Positions 25,983-38,800 of a stretch of 64,000 bases of DNA are shown here, one piece after another. The translations under genes were made by a program, and so were the position numbers. Below the pieces are notes generated by a model. That model did no database searches. It was not told the DNA's origin and worked only from the letters and a program-made list of their open reading frames with translations. Location: contig NW_002476454.1 in the NCBI RefSeq assembly GCF_000189635.1, forward strand, positions 558,001 through 622,000, written 5' to 3'. This stretch comes from Tetrahymena thermophila SB210 (lineage: Eukaryota > Ciliophora > Oligohymenophorea > Hymenostomatida > Tetrahymenidae). Each line of letters begins with the position of its first letter. Position 1 is the stretch's first letter.

Positions 25983-27802
25983 TCAGCAAATAATATATTA
26001 ATCATTATAATTTCTAGATAAATACTATTATTTTAAAACAACACAGTTTCTTATTGAAACTTCATTACCTACCTTAACACCACATCCTAATATAGTAACT
26101 TTTTCATCAGGAGTGCCTTCTACTCTGCTCCAATACCCTAATTCACTATGCCATCCTATAATACTGTCGCTTATAAAACTGTGATCCTATAATATTTAAA
26201 TCTTTAGAATATATTAAAATTTTAGATAATTACTTTTATGATTGAACCCTCTAAAATAATAGAGTTTTTTATTCTAACACCTTTTCCGATTGTAACTCCT
26301 GTACATATAACTACATTAGGGCCTATATCAGCAGATTAATCTATTGATGATAAAGTATCAATTAAGACACTTTCTTATCTATGTTCCCAGTTTTAATGAT
26401 AACTTTTATTCCAAATTTAGCAGTTTACGTTCAATGTATTTAATAAAAACTTTTAAGCCCTAAGTACATCTCTAAAAATAGAAATAATTGATATATTAGA
26501 TATTCTAAATTTCTAATTAAATTACATAGGAGATTTAACTTGTGTCCAAAAGAAGTTCTTTTGCTAAGGAATTTCATAGACATATATTTATCCACTTGTA
26601 ATATTAGTTGAAATTACATCACTTTCTAAGCTAAGCCACTTATTGTTTTATAAAGGAGAGTGTCTAATTAATTAATTATATTTCATGATTAATTACTTAA
26701 ATTAGAATAATTTGTTTTGATATACAGCTTTTATAAGAGATGCTCAGGATACATTTATAAAAGAGAGCTATTTCTAATTTACTTAGAATAATCTAATATC
26801 TAACTAAAAAGAGGGGAAAGTATATAAATTCCAGTATTTATAAGAAACTCAGAGACATAATTATCTGGTTTTTCTACATAATGAACAAGCTCTAATATAA
26901 TAAATAAAAAAAACAATGTTTATAAATTTAAATATGTTTGATTAAATAAATTACATTTAGTTTATTCATTTTTAATAATACAGCCATATTTTTATAGGTC
27001 TTCATGCTCTTCTTTTTGTTTAGCTCCGATTGTGCATGCAGAGTTTTTCAGGGATTTATGAAAATCAACGAAATCTTAAAGGTTTATATTATGTGCAATA
27101 TCTCCATTTATTAGAATGACACTTTCTCTTTTTTAAAATTTGTAAGTTAAAAAACATACATATTCTTTTAATTTAATAAATTTTTTTCGCTCTAAAAAAA
27201 TAAATTTTAATTAAATTATAAAATTATTTGTATGGTAGGCATTAATATAAACTTTAAGAGCAGATAAATTAGTATTTAACCTAAATAATTAAATAAAATT
27301 TTACGTTTCTTTGCAAAATAAATTGTTTTTAAATTAATAAAGACTGCCTGCTGTACCTTTTTCTTCTTCTTCATAAAGATATCTATATAATAGATATAAA
27401 AATTATTATTTTATTCTCAACTTGCATTAAAATATTAATTATTACTCAAATGATATATTTTTGTATTCTGCTCTGCATTTTAAGATAAACTACTAAATTT
27501 AATTTTAGGTATACAGTCCAATCAGGTAAATATGTGTGATCGATTTAAGTTAAGACAATGCAAAAATATGGTGATATATCAATTCTACTCCTGCAACTTA
27601 TTTATAAGAGTTATATGAGTAAAACTGTTTACAATTATAATATTACAAACATTGCTTAATTCAAATATAATAATCATTAATCATCACAAATATTTTTTCT
27701 AAAATTACTTGGAAATAATGGAGCGGGCTAACTGCTAGTAAAGGGTGCTAACTAATTACTTTTATAAGGTCCTCCTATTAAAACTACTCCTTTTATTCCC
27801 AT
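25983..27802 (-). CDS. GMPPA: Mannose-1-phosphate guanylyltransferase, alpha (GMPPA) type
   Basis: The gene starts at ATG 27802 (MGIKGVVLIGGP) and ends at TGA 25983-25985, with about eight short AT-rich introns. The nucleotidyltransferase part shows VILINGDIAHNI (metal-binding Asp), an HYVEKPDNYVSEF segment and FLINTGIYI. The C-terminal part is a left-handed beta-helix with hexapeptide repeats (IGPNVVICTGVTIGKG), then SIIGWHSELGYWSRVEGTP and GCGVKVGNEVSIRN, ending LSRNYNDQYIIC like the conserved GMPPA tail. The loop that in catalytic GMPPB reads GGxGTRLRPLT is GGPYKSNQLAPFT here. That matches GMPPA, usually a regulatory partner of GDP-mannose synthesis rather than the main enzyme. Confidence 0.88.
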
Positions 27803-28410
27803 TTATACTATATATTTGGTTTAATTAAAGTTGGCTAAAGTTAGAAAAATTATTAACTATCTTATATTTTAATTAATGATTATAGTCCTACTTATTGAAA
27901 CAAAAAACACAAATTCAAAAATATTAAAAAAATCAAAAGCAACTAACAAAACAAATTAATTAATTCTATGAATTTTATCCTTTTTGATTGATTTCTATGA
28001 TTATTTTATTATTTATTTTTACTAAAAATCTTTTAGATTCTTCTATTGATAATAAATAAATCAAATCTTAAGATTTTTGATATGTTTAAATTCATAAAGT
28101 TTTATTTTTTTAGCAAACATCTTATTAAAATATTAATTTTTTTTAACTAAATTTTTCATAAAAATGTGATAAAATAATTTTCTCTTATAAGAATAAATTT
28201 TTTGTTTTTATTTTGATGCCATTAGCTTGCTTATTTATTTATTCATTTGCAAACTTTAGTTCTAGCATTAATTTTACTATAACTATAAATTATTTATCGA
28301 CTAGATATTTCAATTAAATTAAAGACTAAAACCAATGATAGGAAATTATAAATACGAATTAAAATTAATTAAATATTATAATAAAAAATATTATTTTCAA
28401 ATTAATAAAA
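27803..28410. other. AT-rich spacer
   Basis: Spacer between the GMPPA start and the eIF2A stop. No feature recognised. Confidence 0.5.
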
Positions 28411-30708
28411 TCATTTATTATTTTTTTTGGCTTCATTTTTTGCCTTTATCACCCACTCTTCTTCTCCAGTTAACTTCTTTGGGCCTTCTTCACCTCTTTC
28501 ATTTCTAAGACTTTCGGCAAATGATCCACCTCCGAATAAAGGTCTCTTACTGGTTTAAGATTTAGTGATTTGTCTCTGTTTGTTCAATTCATTAGTAATT
28601 TCGTTTTCAGGAATAGGTGTCATATCAGTATACTGTTAATTCTTTTTCCAAACAACTTCATACAATTCAGTATGAGAGAAATTACAAGTATTAATGAGTT
28701 CACCATTCCATTTAAATAATTTAAAGTTATTGTCAACTCTTAATCTTGGGGTAAGAACTCCAGTCAAAATCTGATTATTCATTAATAAAAAAAATATTTA
28801 TTATTAAATATTGAAGAAATTTTAATAAATACGTGTTTTCCATCTAATGACCATTCGATAGAAGCTGAGGTATTTGAATTAAATTTAGCTAATTTTTCTA
28901 ATGAATTTAACTCCCAAACATCAACATCACCAGAAATATTACCAAAACCACCAAAAAGTACAAATCTTCCTTATGGCTAGAAACGAATAGTATTTCTGTG
29001 CATTGTACCAAATGAAAATAAGGGCTCGCAACGGAGATTGTAAAGAATAGGCTTTGCAGGCATATAACCAACAATAGCAATAAACTATTCTCCGTTAGGA
29101 TGCCAATCAACATCATGGACAGGGCCCTAAAATAATTTAAAATAATTTTTAAAAAATTAATTAATAAATTTAAAATGAATTTCATTAAGTTAAGCAAATA
29201 TGAAAATGTATTACATCAATAGTTGGAATTTGGTGAAGGTATTTTTTACCAAATTGATATCTCCACAAGGCAGTTTAACCATAATAAGTATTACCTGTAG
29301 AATCGTGAATTGTTTAAGTAGTCAATATACAATTGTTACCATCAGGTGACCATTTTATATTAATTTCTTAAGCTTTTTCAATATTTTTCACTTTTTCTCT
29401 CTTATCTTTTTCCAAGTTATAAAATTATAATTTAGCTTGAGTCTTTTCATAACCTACCATATGCTATAAACAATCAGTTAATATATTAATTAATGAGTTC
29501 AAATATTATTTACTTCAAGGAAACAACCAACAATAAAATCATGTTCAGGTGATACTTAGAAGAAATCTAAGTTTTACATTTCTGCTTACTAAACAATTTT
29601 GGAAAAATCAGGTGTTTCATATACTTCAATGAACCCAGTGGAGTAATTGTAATAAAAAGCTTTTGTCTCTTATTTATTAAATTTAACATAAGGAGCGTTT
29701 TCCTTAATGTATCTCTTCTCATTGAATTCTTTCAACTATTTTTAAAAATATAGTAAGTAATTTGTTGTCTAGCTGAAAAAAAATATCAAATATTAAAATA
29801 TTTAATAATTTTTTGGCAAATGTATAAGATTATACAAGCTTAAAATCGGGGAAGGAGAAGACATATGAAGTGTATTTGTTGTTGTCAATTCTGTCCAAAA
29901 CCTAAATGTATTTATTGTTCTAAGAAAGATTAGTGTGTTTGATAGAAACAAATTCTCTTTAGCTAACAACTGAGTTGTCGCTAATTTTAATGACCTTAAC
30001 TACTGTATCTAAAGTTACTAAAATATATTGCTCGTCTTTTGATAGACACATAAAATCTGCTGGTCCTGTTAAAACCTTTTTTTCATTAATCATAGATTAA
30101 GAATAACAACTTGTCTCATAAATTCCTTCTTTTGATCTGATTAGGATTTTATGAGGAGCATTGTAGTTAGCATTTACTACTTCGTATACTTTAGTAGCTT
30201 ACTGTTGCTATTACTACTATTATGGCTATTGCTACTACTACTATTAAACAGATGATAATGTAGGCAACTAGGAAACTTACTTTTAACTAGAGCTTTCAAC
30301 TTGGGTATTTTCTGAGTTAACTTTTTTCTCCTCTACTTAATCCTAAGGTATGTTATCTTTTTGTTAATCAGGTTTATTTTTGCTGCTATTAAAAAACTAA
30401 AATCTTCTTGGTTAATCTTCTTGTTCTATATTAAGAAAAGTTATTTTTCAAATCATTAATAAAATATTTTAGTATAAAAATTAATTACTTTCAACATAAA
30501 CGGGCTTTTGCTATTATTTGTATCCTTGATTGCTTCCTTAATTTTGCTAAGAGCTGATATTGTTGTTATAGTTTCTATTGTTGTTATTATTAGAATTACG
30601 ATTGTTATTGTTGTAGTTATTTTTGTTTTAATTATTTTGGTTCCTATTTTGATTATTCTTTTGATTTGGTTATTGAGGAAGTTCTTAAAAATCGTCCCAG
30701 CCTGACAT
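28411..30708 (-). CDS. EIF2A: Translation initiation factor eIF2A (WD-repeat type)
   Basis: The gene runs from ATG 30708 to TGA 28411-28413. The first intron is 30488-30426 and several more follow. The N-terminal about 150 residues are low in complexity: an Asn-rich block (from residue about 15) and a Gln run encoded by TAG/TAA/CAA around 30185-30245. A beta-propeller follows. Its late blades carry GPVHDVDWHPNGEQFIAIVG, YMPAKPILYN, FGGFGNISGDVDVWEL and PRLRVDNNFKLFKWNG, the conserved eIF2A core. The C terminus is basic (EEWVIKAKNEAKKNN). eIF2A is a non-essential monomeric initiation factor that can bring initiator tRNA to the 40S subunit under stress. It is distinct from eIF2 alpha. The Asn/Gln tracts look like a local expansion. 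Confidence 0.9.
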
Positions 30709-31080
30709 TTTTTGGTTATGTGTTTATTTATATTTTGTTTTGCTTTATTTATTTTTTGAAATTAAAGAGGTAGATATGTGAATCAAATTTTATGATAATT
30801 AGGTTTTTATAATTTATAGATTGCCAAGTGATCTATCTAAAAAATTTATAAAAAATATTAGATTTATATTCTGAAGATACAAAAATTTATAATGATGGTC
30901 CACTATTTAAATTATCTGCTTAACTAAATATTAGAGTTTTTGAAAATTGTTCTAACATTTACTCAAAATCAGCAACATAAATCAATAAATAAATAAATAT
31001 ACATATACTTAGATCAATAATTAATTAATAAGTAGTCATTATGAGATACAGTTTAGGAATTTCTATATTTAAAAACTTTA
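30709..31080. other. AT-rich spacer
   Basis: Short flank between the eIF2A start and the Leu-rich gene stop; nothing recognised. Confidence 0.5.
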
Positions 31081-32925
31081 TCATTGTTAAAGCAATTCAA
31101 GCAAAGAAGTTTTAAAAATCTATTTTTCAGCAGAAAACAAGCATTTCTTATTTATAGCATTTAGGGAGAATAGCAAAGAAATATTATTATAATAAATTTA
31201 AGAAAAAATGGTTCGTTTTTGTCCTTCAGAAGTGTTGAAAAATAAGAATATATTTTTATTCATAAATATTGCCATTTTTTACTTTGGATTCAGTTATTAA
31301 TTGACTTGCAGATAAATATAAGGAATATTCAATCCAAAAAATTTGTCATTTATATTTGGGATTTAATCAATTTTAAGATGTAAAGCTTAAAGCGATTTTA
31401 GATTTAAAAATAGCTGATAAAAGAATTGATAGCTATTTTTATTTACAAAGCAACTCATTGTTTGTATATTTGAATTTGCAAGATGCATAATTGTATTCGT
31501 ATTGAAAACTACTTTTTGTTCAAATTTTATTTAAAAGTGTTTTAATTGGTTGTTTATTCTAATTTTTTTTGAAAGTTTTTCTAAGTCTCCTTCCATAATA
31601 GACTGAATGCTCAGGTTCAGCTTAGTTATTTTAGAACTTAAAATATAAATGCACAAAATTGCAAACCTATTATAAAAAGTTTTTCTATTATCGTAGCTAA
31701 AGCTCTAACTACAAGCAAGAGTTAGGTTATTAATACTCACTTATTCAACTTACTATTAATTTAGAACATTTATCATATTGATTTCATCATCTTTTTCCTT
31801 TGAAAATGTTTAGGGATATAAGTTAAACTAATTAGGTATTACTTTAATCACAAGCTTGACATAGCTTTACTGCCTCTTGAATATTTCAAAAAGCTATATT
31901 ATTTAGTTTACAGTTATCGTAAGGGAAATATCGAGCAGGTTTCTTGTAGATAAGGTTTGGTAAAATTCCTTTTCTGCACTAAACTTTTAAAATTTAGTTG
32001 TTTATGTTAAGTATCTTTCATAAGGTAGAAATAGTGAAAAATCAACTAAATTTCTATTATCTAGTACTTTTTGTAAAATGCTTGGATGCAATGAAGAAGA
32101 GAATTGCTCTTGATAAAAAAAGTTTATTCTATCTACTTTTTAAATTTAGGATATCTAACTAGTTAGAATTGGCAAAACTATACTTTGTGTGGAATAACTT
32201 GTGTTGTCAATATAAGTTATTTCTAGCTAATTAATATACTTTAAGTGAGACAAAAAATTGAGCTTTAAAGTAGAATATTGTCTTTATGACTCTTCAATTT
32301 CTAATTATATTTTAGCAGGCCATGCAAAAATTTCAAAGAGTTTGAAAGGAATATCCTCTTTAAGAATAAATTTTGCTTTAGATAGCACCCTAATTTTATG
32401 AGAATACTAAGATAGCGATCTTAGAGACTGCAAACAATATTTATCTATTCTAAGTATTAATGTCCCAACTTATTTAAACTAAAGGAGATCAATCAAATTC
32501 CAATCATATTAATTGTCTATCTAATTCACCCAGATTTCAACTTATGTGAAACAAGATTTTGTTTACAAAACTTCTTTAAGGATATTGATTTCATCTTCCT
32601 AAATGACTTGTTCTCCATTTAAAACAATTCTCAAAGTGAAAGGAAAACTGTTTTTCTTAAAAATATCTAAAAGTTTTAAAAGACGCTTTTAGGAATCAAT
32701 TCTATATTTAATTTTTTCTATTTCTAAAACAATCTGATATTATTAATTATCTACTTAATTTACTTTTTATTCTGAATTCAATTTTTGTTTATTTATATTG
32801 TCAAGCGCCTTTTGCAAATCATTATCAAAGTCATATAAATTCTAAGAGTAAGGATTAATTACTACTAACTAAATATCTTAAGAATTAGCTTGAGCAGCTG
32901 GTTAATATGATGTAAAATAAAGCAT
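31081..32925 (-). CDS. Leucine-rich protein of unknown function
   Basis: A single exon from ATG 32925 to TGA 31081-31083 encodes 614 residues. Much of it has an irregular leucine pattern like degenerate leucine-rich repeats (LLKLLDIFKKNSFPFTLRIV, LFLNLKSLQALHLKIDQI, ILSSKITKLNLSIQSI). There is no signal peptide, no membrane helix and no convincing F-box at the N terminus. Ciliates encode many such intronless LRR-like proteins. I cannot name a function. Reading these as LRRs is inference from Leu/Ile spacing. Confidence 0.75.
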
Positions 32926-33240
32926 TTTTAAAAATATTTAATTTTTTATTTTAATTAAATCAAAATTCAATTATATTTAAATATATTTTGTTTATATATT
33001 TAAAATAGTTTTATATATAGTATGGAATAAATATAGCTTTGAACCTAATTTTTCATTGAATTATCTTTATTAAAAAAATTATTAGACACTAAGAATATAC
33101 AACAAGTAAGTACACTTTATTAGAATTAAAAAAATGAAGATAAATTAAATAAATAACAATTTGTTAACTTAAAAATATAATTATTTGTTAAGGAAATTAT
33201 TGAAAAGATATGCACAATTTTTTGTTTTAAAGGGTAAATT

Positions 33241-34155
33241 TCAAAAGTTTTCAAGCCATTAGTGGTCTAAAACTTAACTAGCTGTCATTCTTTTGAGAGG
33301 ATCAGGATTAAGAATACTTTGAATGAATTCTACGAATAAAGAATATTTGAATTCTTTTTATTACTTCCAATATTAGATGTATTATTCATATTCTTATCTA
33401 GCAAAAAAGAGATCAGGATTGCTGTGTAAGAGTTTAAACTTTTTGTCATAATTTCTGTATTAATCTGATTCATAAGGTAATTGCCCACCAAACATTAAAG
33501 AAAAGATAGTTAATCCAAAAGAAAAAATATCTGATTTAAAAGGATTAAAATGAATAATTTTTTATTCAGCCAAGCCATTGATTTCAGGTGCTAGATAAGT
33601 CTTATTCATAATAGAAGTAATATAATTTAAGTGCTCTGAAGATTGGCCTTCTGACATTGAGGCTGTACCGAAATCACTAAGTACTACATTGCAACTTTCA
33701 TCAAGCAATATGTTAGATGGTTTGATGTCATTATGCGATATTTGCTTTGAGTGTAAATATTCTAAACCTTTTGCAATATCAGATATCATATATCTCAAAT
33801 CGAATAAGCTAAAAGTAGGAAGAGGAGTAGAATTTTAAGCTATGAAATCACTTAAATCACAATAATAGCTTTCTAAAACTAACATTTTACTTTATTAAGT
33901 TTCATGTAACCCAATAGCCTTAATGATATAATCATTATTGAGCTCTTTTAAAATATTAATTTCATTATCAAGTAGCTTTAAGGAGAAGTTGCAAGATTTT
34001 GAAATAGATTTACCAATGTAATAACCCTCTTGAGCGTTTAAAAAAAATTTATTGTTTTGATTTGTACTTTAGGAAGATTTGCTCAAGTAAACTTCGTAAA
34101 TTTAGGTTTCTAAAGAACCAGTAGTAATTGATTACAATATATTTACATCGATCAT
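33241..34155 (-). CDS. Small Ser/Thr protein kinase-like protein
   Basis: A single exon from ATG 34155 to TGA 33241-33243 encodes 304 residues, almost wholly a kinase domain. The C-lobe is clear: catalytic loop ISHNDIKPSNILL (His141-Asn142-Asp143), metal-binding SDFGTA (Asp161-Gly163), TYLAPE, then KSDIFSFGLTIFSLMFGG and DPLKRMTA. The aspartate and lysine of the catalytic loop are kept, but Asn replaces the usual Arg of HRD. That suggests activation-loop phosphorylation is not needed. The N-lobe is divergent: no clear glycine-rich loop, and the beta-3 Lys is uncertain (GYYIGKSIS). An alpha-C Glu is plausible in LDNEINILKE. Its family within Ser/Thr kinases is unclear. Confidence 0.85.
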
Positions 34156-35881
34156 TTTATAAGTTTGCTAAATATAAAGAAGACCCTCATTTTTTACAAT
34201 TTATAGATTGTTTTTGATAATTTATAAATTATAGTTATATTTTGAAATCAAAATTATTTAATAGCCAATAAAATAAAATACATTTCTGATTAAATAAATA
34301 AATAAATAGTCTATTAGGTTTGCTTATCAGACGTGATAAAAGAATTAATAATTTTCTTTTCTAATAATGTCTATTTTAATAAAAATTCTTTTTTCTGCTA
34401 GAGGAAGTGAATAAATAAATGATGCACTATCGTTTTATACATAATTCTTTTACTAAAATTTTATATTTTAATATTAAAAATATTTAAATTAGTTTCTAAA
34501 ATTTATTTTATTCTAAATTTAATCCTTAAATAGAAGATTAATAATTTTTTTTTCCATTTTATTTATTTATTATTCATAAATAAATTTGAAATAGAATATT
34601 TTGGAGTTTTTAGAAATTTCTAAACTTTCTTAAGATATATTTTTATAGATATTTCTAGAATGAAGAATATTTGATTGAGTATTACTAGAATATTTAAAGA
34701 AAGCTTTTTAATATATAATTGATAATAAATTTTAGAATATTAAATTATATTTTAGAAAACACCTTTTTAATGAGATAAAAAATATTTTTATATAGTTACA
34801 TTGTATTAAAAACATTTAAATATTTATTAAGCTTCTAAATAAACTTTTGATTAGCAATTTTAGAGAAAATTAATTTAGATTATAATAGAAAAAATATAAT
34901 ATTTTTAAAAATCAGAAAGCAAGTAAATTATTTTTTTCTTCAAAAATGAGGCTTTTTTCTTTATAATTTATTTTTTAACTTTATCTTAAAAAAATGAATA
35001 TTTTTATAATTGTATCAACTTTAAAATAGCTAAATAATCAAGTTTATTTAAAAGCTTATGAAAATATTTCAAAGAAAAGACAATTTAATATATTTAACAA
35101 TCATGATTAACAAATTTTAAAACACATACTGGAATTTCACTTTTAGATCAAAAAAAGAATAATGAATTTATTAAAATACAATTATTCTGATATTAAATTA
35201 ATAAACTTAGGTTTTATCTTTTAAAAAAAATAAATATTGAAAACACTAATTTTTATTTAAACTTTAAAAAAAATAAAATATCTACAACTGCCTTAATATG
35301 TACTTTATTTACTAATTATAACTTAAATAATAATAATTTATTTGAAGATAAAAATATAAAATATTAATTTTAAAAAGAAATAAGCAGAGCATATAATAAA
35401 TATAAAAAAATTACTTTTTAATAAAAAATTTGATTTTATAAAATTCGATAAGGTTCAAAGTAGCAAATATATAGTGTGTATAAATCAAAGAACAAAAACA
35501 TAGTAATATTTTTGATGATTTAGAAGATGTTTTTAATTGAATATTCTTAACCTTTTTATATTTTAGTTATTTATTTATTTATCTATAATTATTTTATTAT
35601 TTAAGTATGGATTTTTGTTTTACAAAAAAGTATATTAGAATTATATATTTAAGAAAATTATTTAAGTTTGCTCAAGAAAGATAAGCAATAAGATTGAAGG
35701 TACTTATTCATTTTTAATAAATCTTCAATAATTTATCAAAAATAAATTAATGCAATTCTAAAATTGCTCATTCAAAATGAAAAAGCTAAATATAATCAAA
35801 TGAAATATGACTGACTATGAGTGAGTTTAAGTTTTTTTTATTTATTATATTTAGTAATAAAAAACTAAATATTTAGTAAAT
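34156..35881. other. 1.7-kb AT-rich spacer
   Basis: The longest gene-free stretch in the window. Long A/T runs and short ATTT/TTTA repeats; no frame, RNA-like block or repeat family recognised on either strand. Confidence 0.55.
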
Positions 35882-38800
35882 TCAGTAAGTATACTTTTAT
35901 TAAGCTTCTGTGATGGGCTCTATTTGAGAAAAAGCATATCCTGTGTATGGCTTAGTGCTAGTAAGATAATTAGAATTCATGTGGGAATTTTAATGGTTAG
36001 ATACAGTCTTAGCGGATTTATTTGGATAAGGAGGATTGCTAAGAGATTCGCTGGAAGGCACCTTTTCTTCTTCTCCATATAGAGGCTTGTGCTACTTTAG
36101 ATTTATTGGTTCTTAAGTTTAGTATCCATTTTTGAGCATCCCAACACACGTTATAATCTCGTCTCTGTTTTCTTGTTAATAATTTTTATTTTCTGCTGAA
36201 TTACTTTTTGAACCTTCAAGATTTAATCCTTCATTTTATTAATATGTTAGAGCCTCATTAAGTAAAGCTAATTTCTTTTCATCTTGTCTTTTAAGTACTT
36301 AGCTAAAATATTCCCATCTTCTATCAGTAGAATCAAATATAGTAGCGATTCCTATAATTATTATTGAACAAAACCAAAAGTAAGGGCTTGAATAAGTGTT
36401 TGAAAAAGTATTGAATATATCAGATGTGACATAGAAATAGCTTGCCAGCCCATGATTTGAAATATAGAAGATAATACTTCCAAAAACACTTATCAATAAA
36501 GCTGGGTTGTAAGTGTTGCTGAAAATATAAACTTTTAAATTTCCAATGAAGACAGTAGCTCCGAAAGTAACAGTTCCTGTGGCTTAGAAAAAGAAATCTT
36601 TTCCATTAACCTAAAATGTTCCATCTAAACCTACAAAGCTTATGAAACAACTTAAGAAAGCATGCCAAGATCCATTTATTATCCAAAGCCAGTATTCTCT
36701 TTGATTAAAAAGTAAACCTTTTATACCTTGGACATAAAGATCAGGATTTTCAACCAAATATTCATCACTAAACTCTTGGTCAAAAATAGCATATACTTTA
36801 TTATAAATAATATTAAATTTGTTTTTTTATAAATTGAATATTAATAATAATTCTATTTTGATTTATTAAAAGCTTATTCAATAATAAAGGAATTAATAAG
36901 TTAATTTATTTATTATTTACCAACAATTGGAAGAGAAGTGTAACACATATTATAAAGTTAATAAATCCAAGGGTCATACATGGAAGAACCCGAATACCCA
37001 CTAATGAAGGCATACCACCACTATGGTAAGACTAATAGCATATTTTTGTAAAAATTGTAGCATATCAAAGTTGAATTTTTTCTATAAGATTCTCTTCCAT
37101 GATTAAAAAGTAAGGATTTTAATATTTTAAATTCTCCAACAGCAAAATCGCTTGCTCTAGCTGCTTGTTATCCTTCTTTTCCTCTAATGCCAACACCAAC
37201 ATGAGCAGCACTTATCATATTCACATCATTAGCTCCATCTCCAATTGCTAAAGTTGTTGACTCTGGTTTAGCAACTCTAACTAAATGCACAATTTCTTAC
37301 TTCTGTTTAGGCGAAACTCTACAAGCAAGAACTACTTTACAATGTTCTGATATTTTCATTAGAGTTTCATTATTCTCTTTATTTTCTGTACAGTGTATCA
37401 AAGCATCTCCTGTCAGGATTAGAGCGAGATCTAAACTAAAGTTCTTTATCATTTCGTTCTTTTATGACTTTTTTCTATTGCTTTAAAGGATAGTTTAGTT
37501 ATGATTTTCAACTTCATTTAGGATAGACTTGTAAGCTGCCTGTAAAGATTTTTATACTTCTTCTAAACTATAACCATCAACAAGAATTCTCCTTAACTAA
37601 TCATTCAAAAGTGAGCAAGCGTAGCCTATATTAACTGCTGTTTCAACTTTATCTCCTGTCAGCACCCAAACCTTTTATGATTTATTAAATATTAATCTAA
37701 ATCTATATTTATATAATTATCTTACTTTTATTCCAGCTTTCTTCATAAGCTAGATAGTTGAAGAAACTTCGTCTTGTAATTAATCTTCTATCGCAGTAGC
37801 TCCTACTAAGATAAGATTTTTTTCTATCTTTTTTTGTAACCTTTCCATTTCTTCTTCTCTGTCTTTAAGGCTGCAGCATGCTACTTAGTACTGTTCATTC
37901 CATAAATGGTACTCATCTTTTTAAATTTCTTTTTATGCTAAAACAAGAGTACGGAGACCAACAGATGCATACCTAATAAAATTATATTTTTAAATTAATT
38001 AGAAATAAAAAAATTGGTAATTATTTATTATAAATAAATAAATAAATACCTTTCTAAGTTAATCCATGTCTACTCTATTATATGATCTTCATTTAATTTT
38101 TAGTCAAGTAGCTTTTGTAAGACACTGTCTGCACCTTTACAAAACAAGAAAATCTTGCCATTAGAATCTTCCACAATAATACTCATGCGCTTTCTTACTG
38201 AATTAAAGTCTAATACATTCAATACCTTAAATCTGTGCATTATATTTTCTTACTTAATTCTCATAACACTGTCTTCGTCAATTCCAAGATACTCGAATCC
38301 ACAAAATTTAGCAAAATTTATAAGTGCCAGCTCATCTGGTGAGGAAGCATTGTATTCTATTCCTTCTGATGTCTTTTCTGTAATCACAGTATGGCAAGCA
38401 GAGAGTACTTTTAAAGCTGTAAAAAGATGTTGTTGCTATTCTGAACCCATAGCTTTTTTACCTTACATGTCTTCAAATAACTTTTTATCTAAAAATTTAA
38501 CATTTGTTACATTAGGCTTATCTATCAACTCTTATTCAGTCATATTATCTTACTCACCATAAGATACGCCATTCACTGTTAAGCATTTATATTTCATCGT
38601 GTTGCTTGTTAATGTTCCAGTTTTATCAGAAAAAACATACTCTACTTATCCTAATTCTTCATTCAATCCACTGCATTACACAGTGCACTGAATATCATAA
38701 GTTTTTGAATATGTATTTGGATCTTATGTAATTCTGATTCCTTACATAAATTTCACCATTTCCAAGGTTACAATTAAGCCTATTAATATTTTTCAAAAAA

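Noticed and set aside
38155-38562. 135-codon standard-code ORF on the forward strand
   Set aside because: It is antisense to the flippase exon 3, which has a full P4-ATPase reading in the ciliate code.
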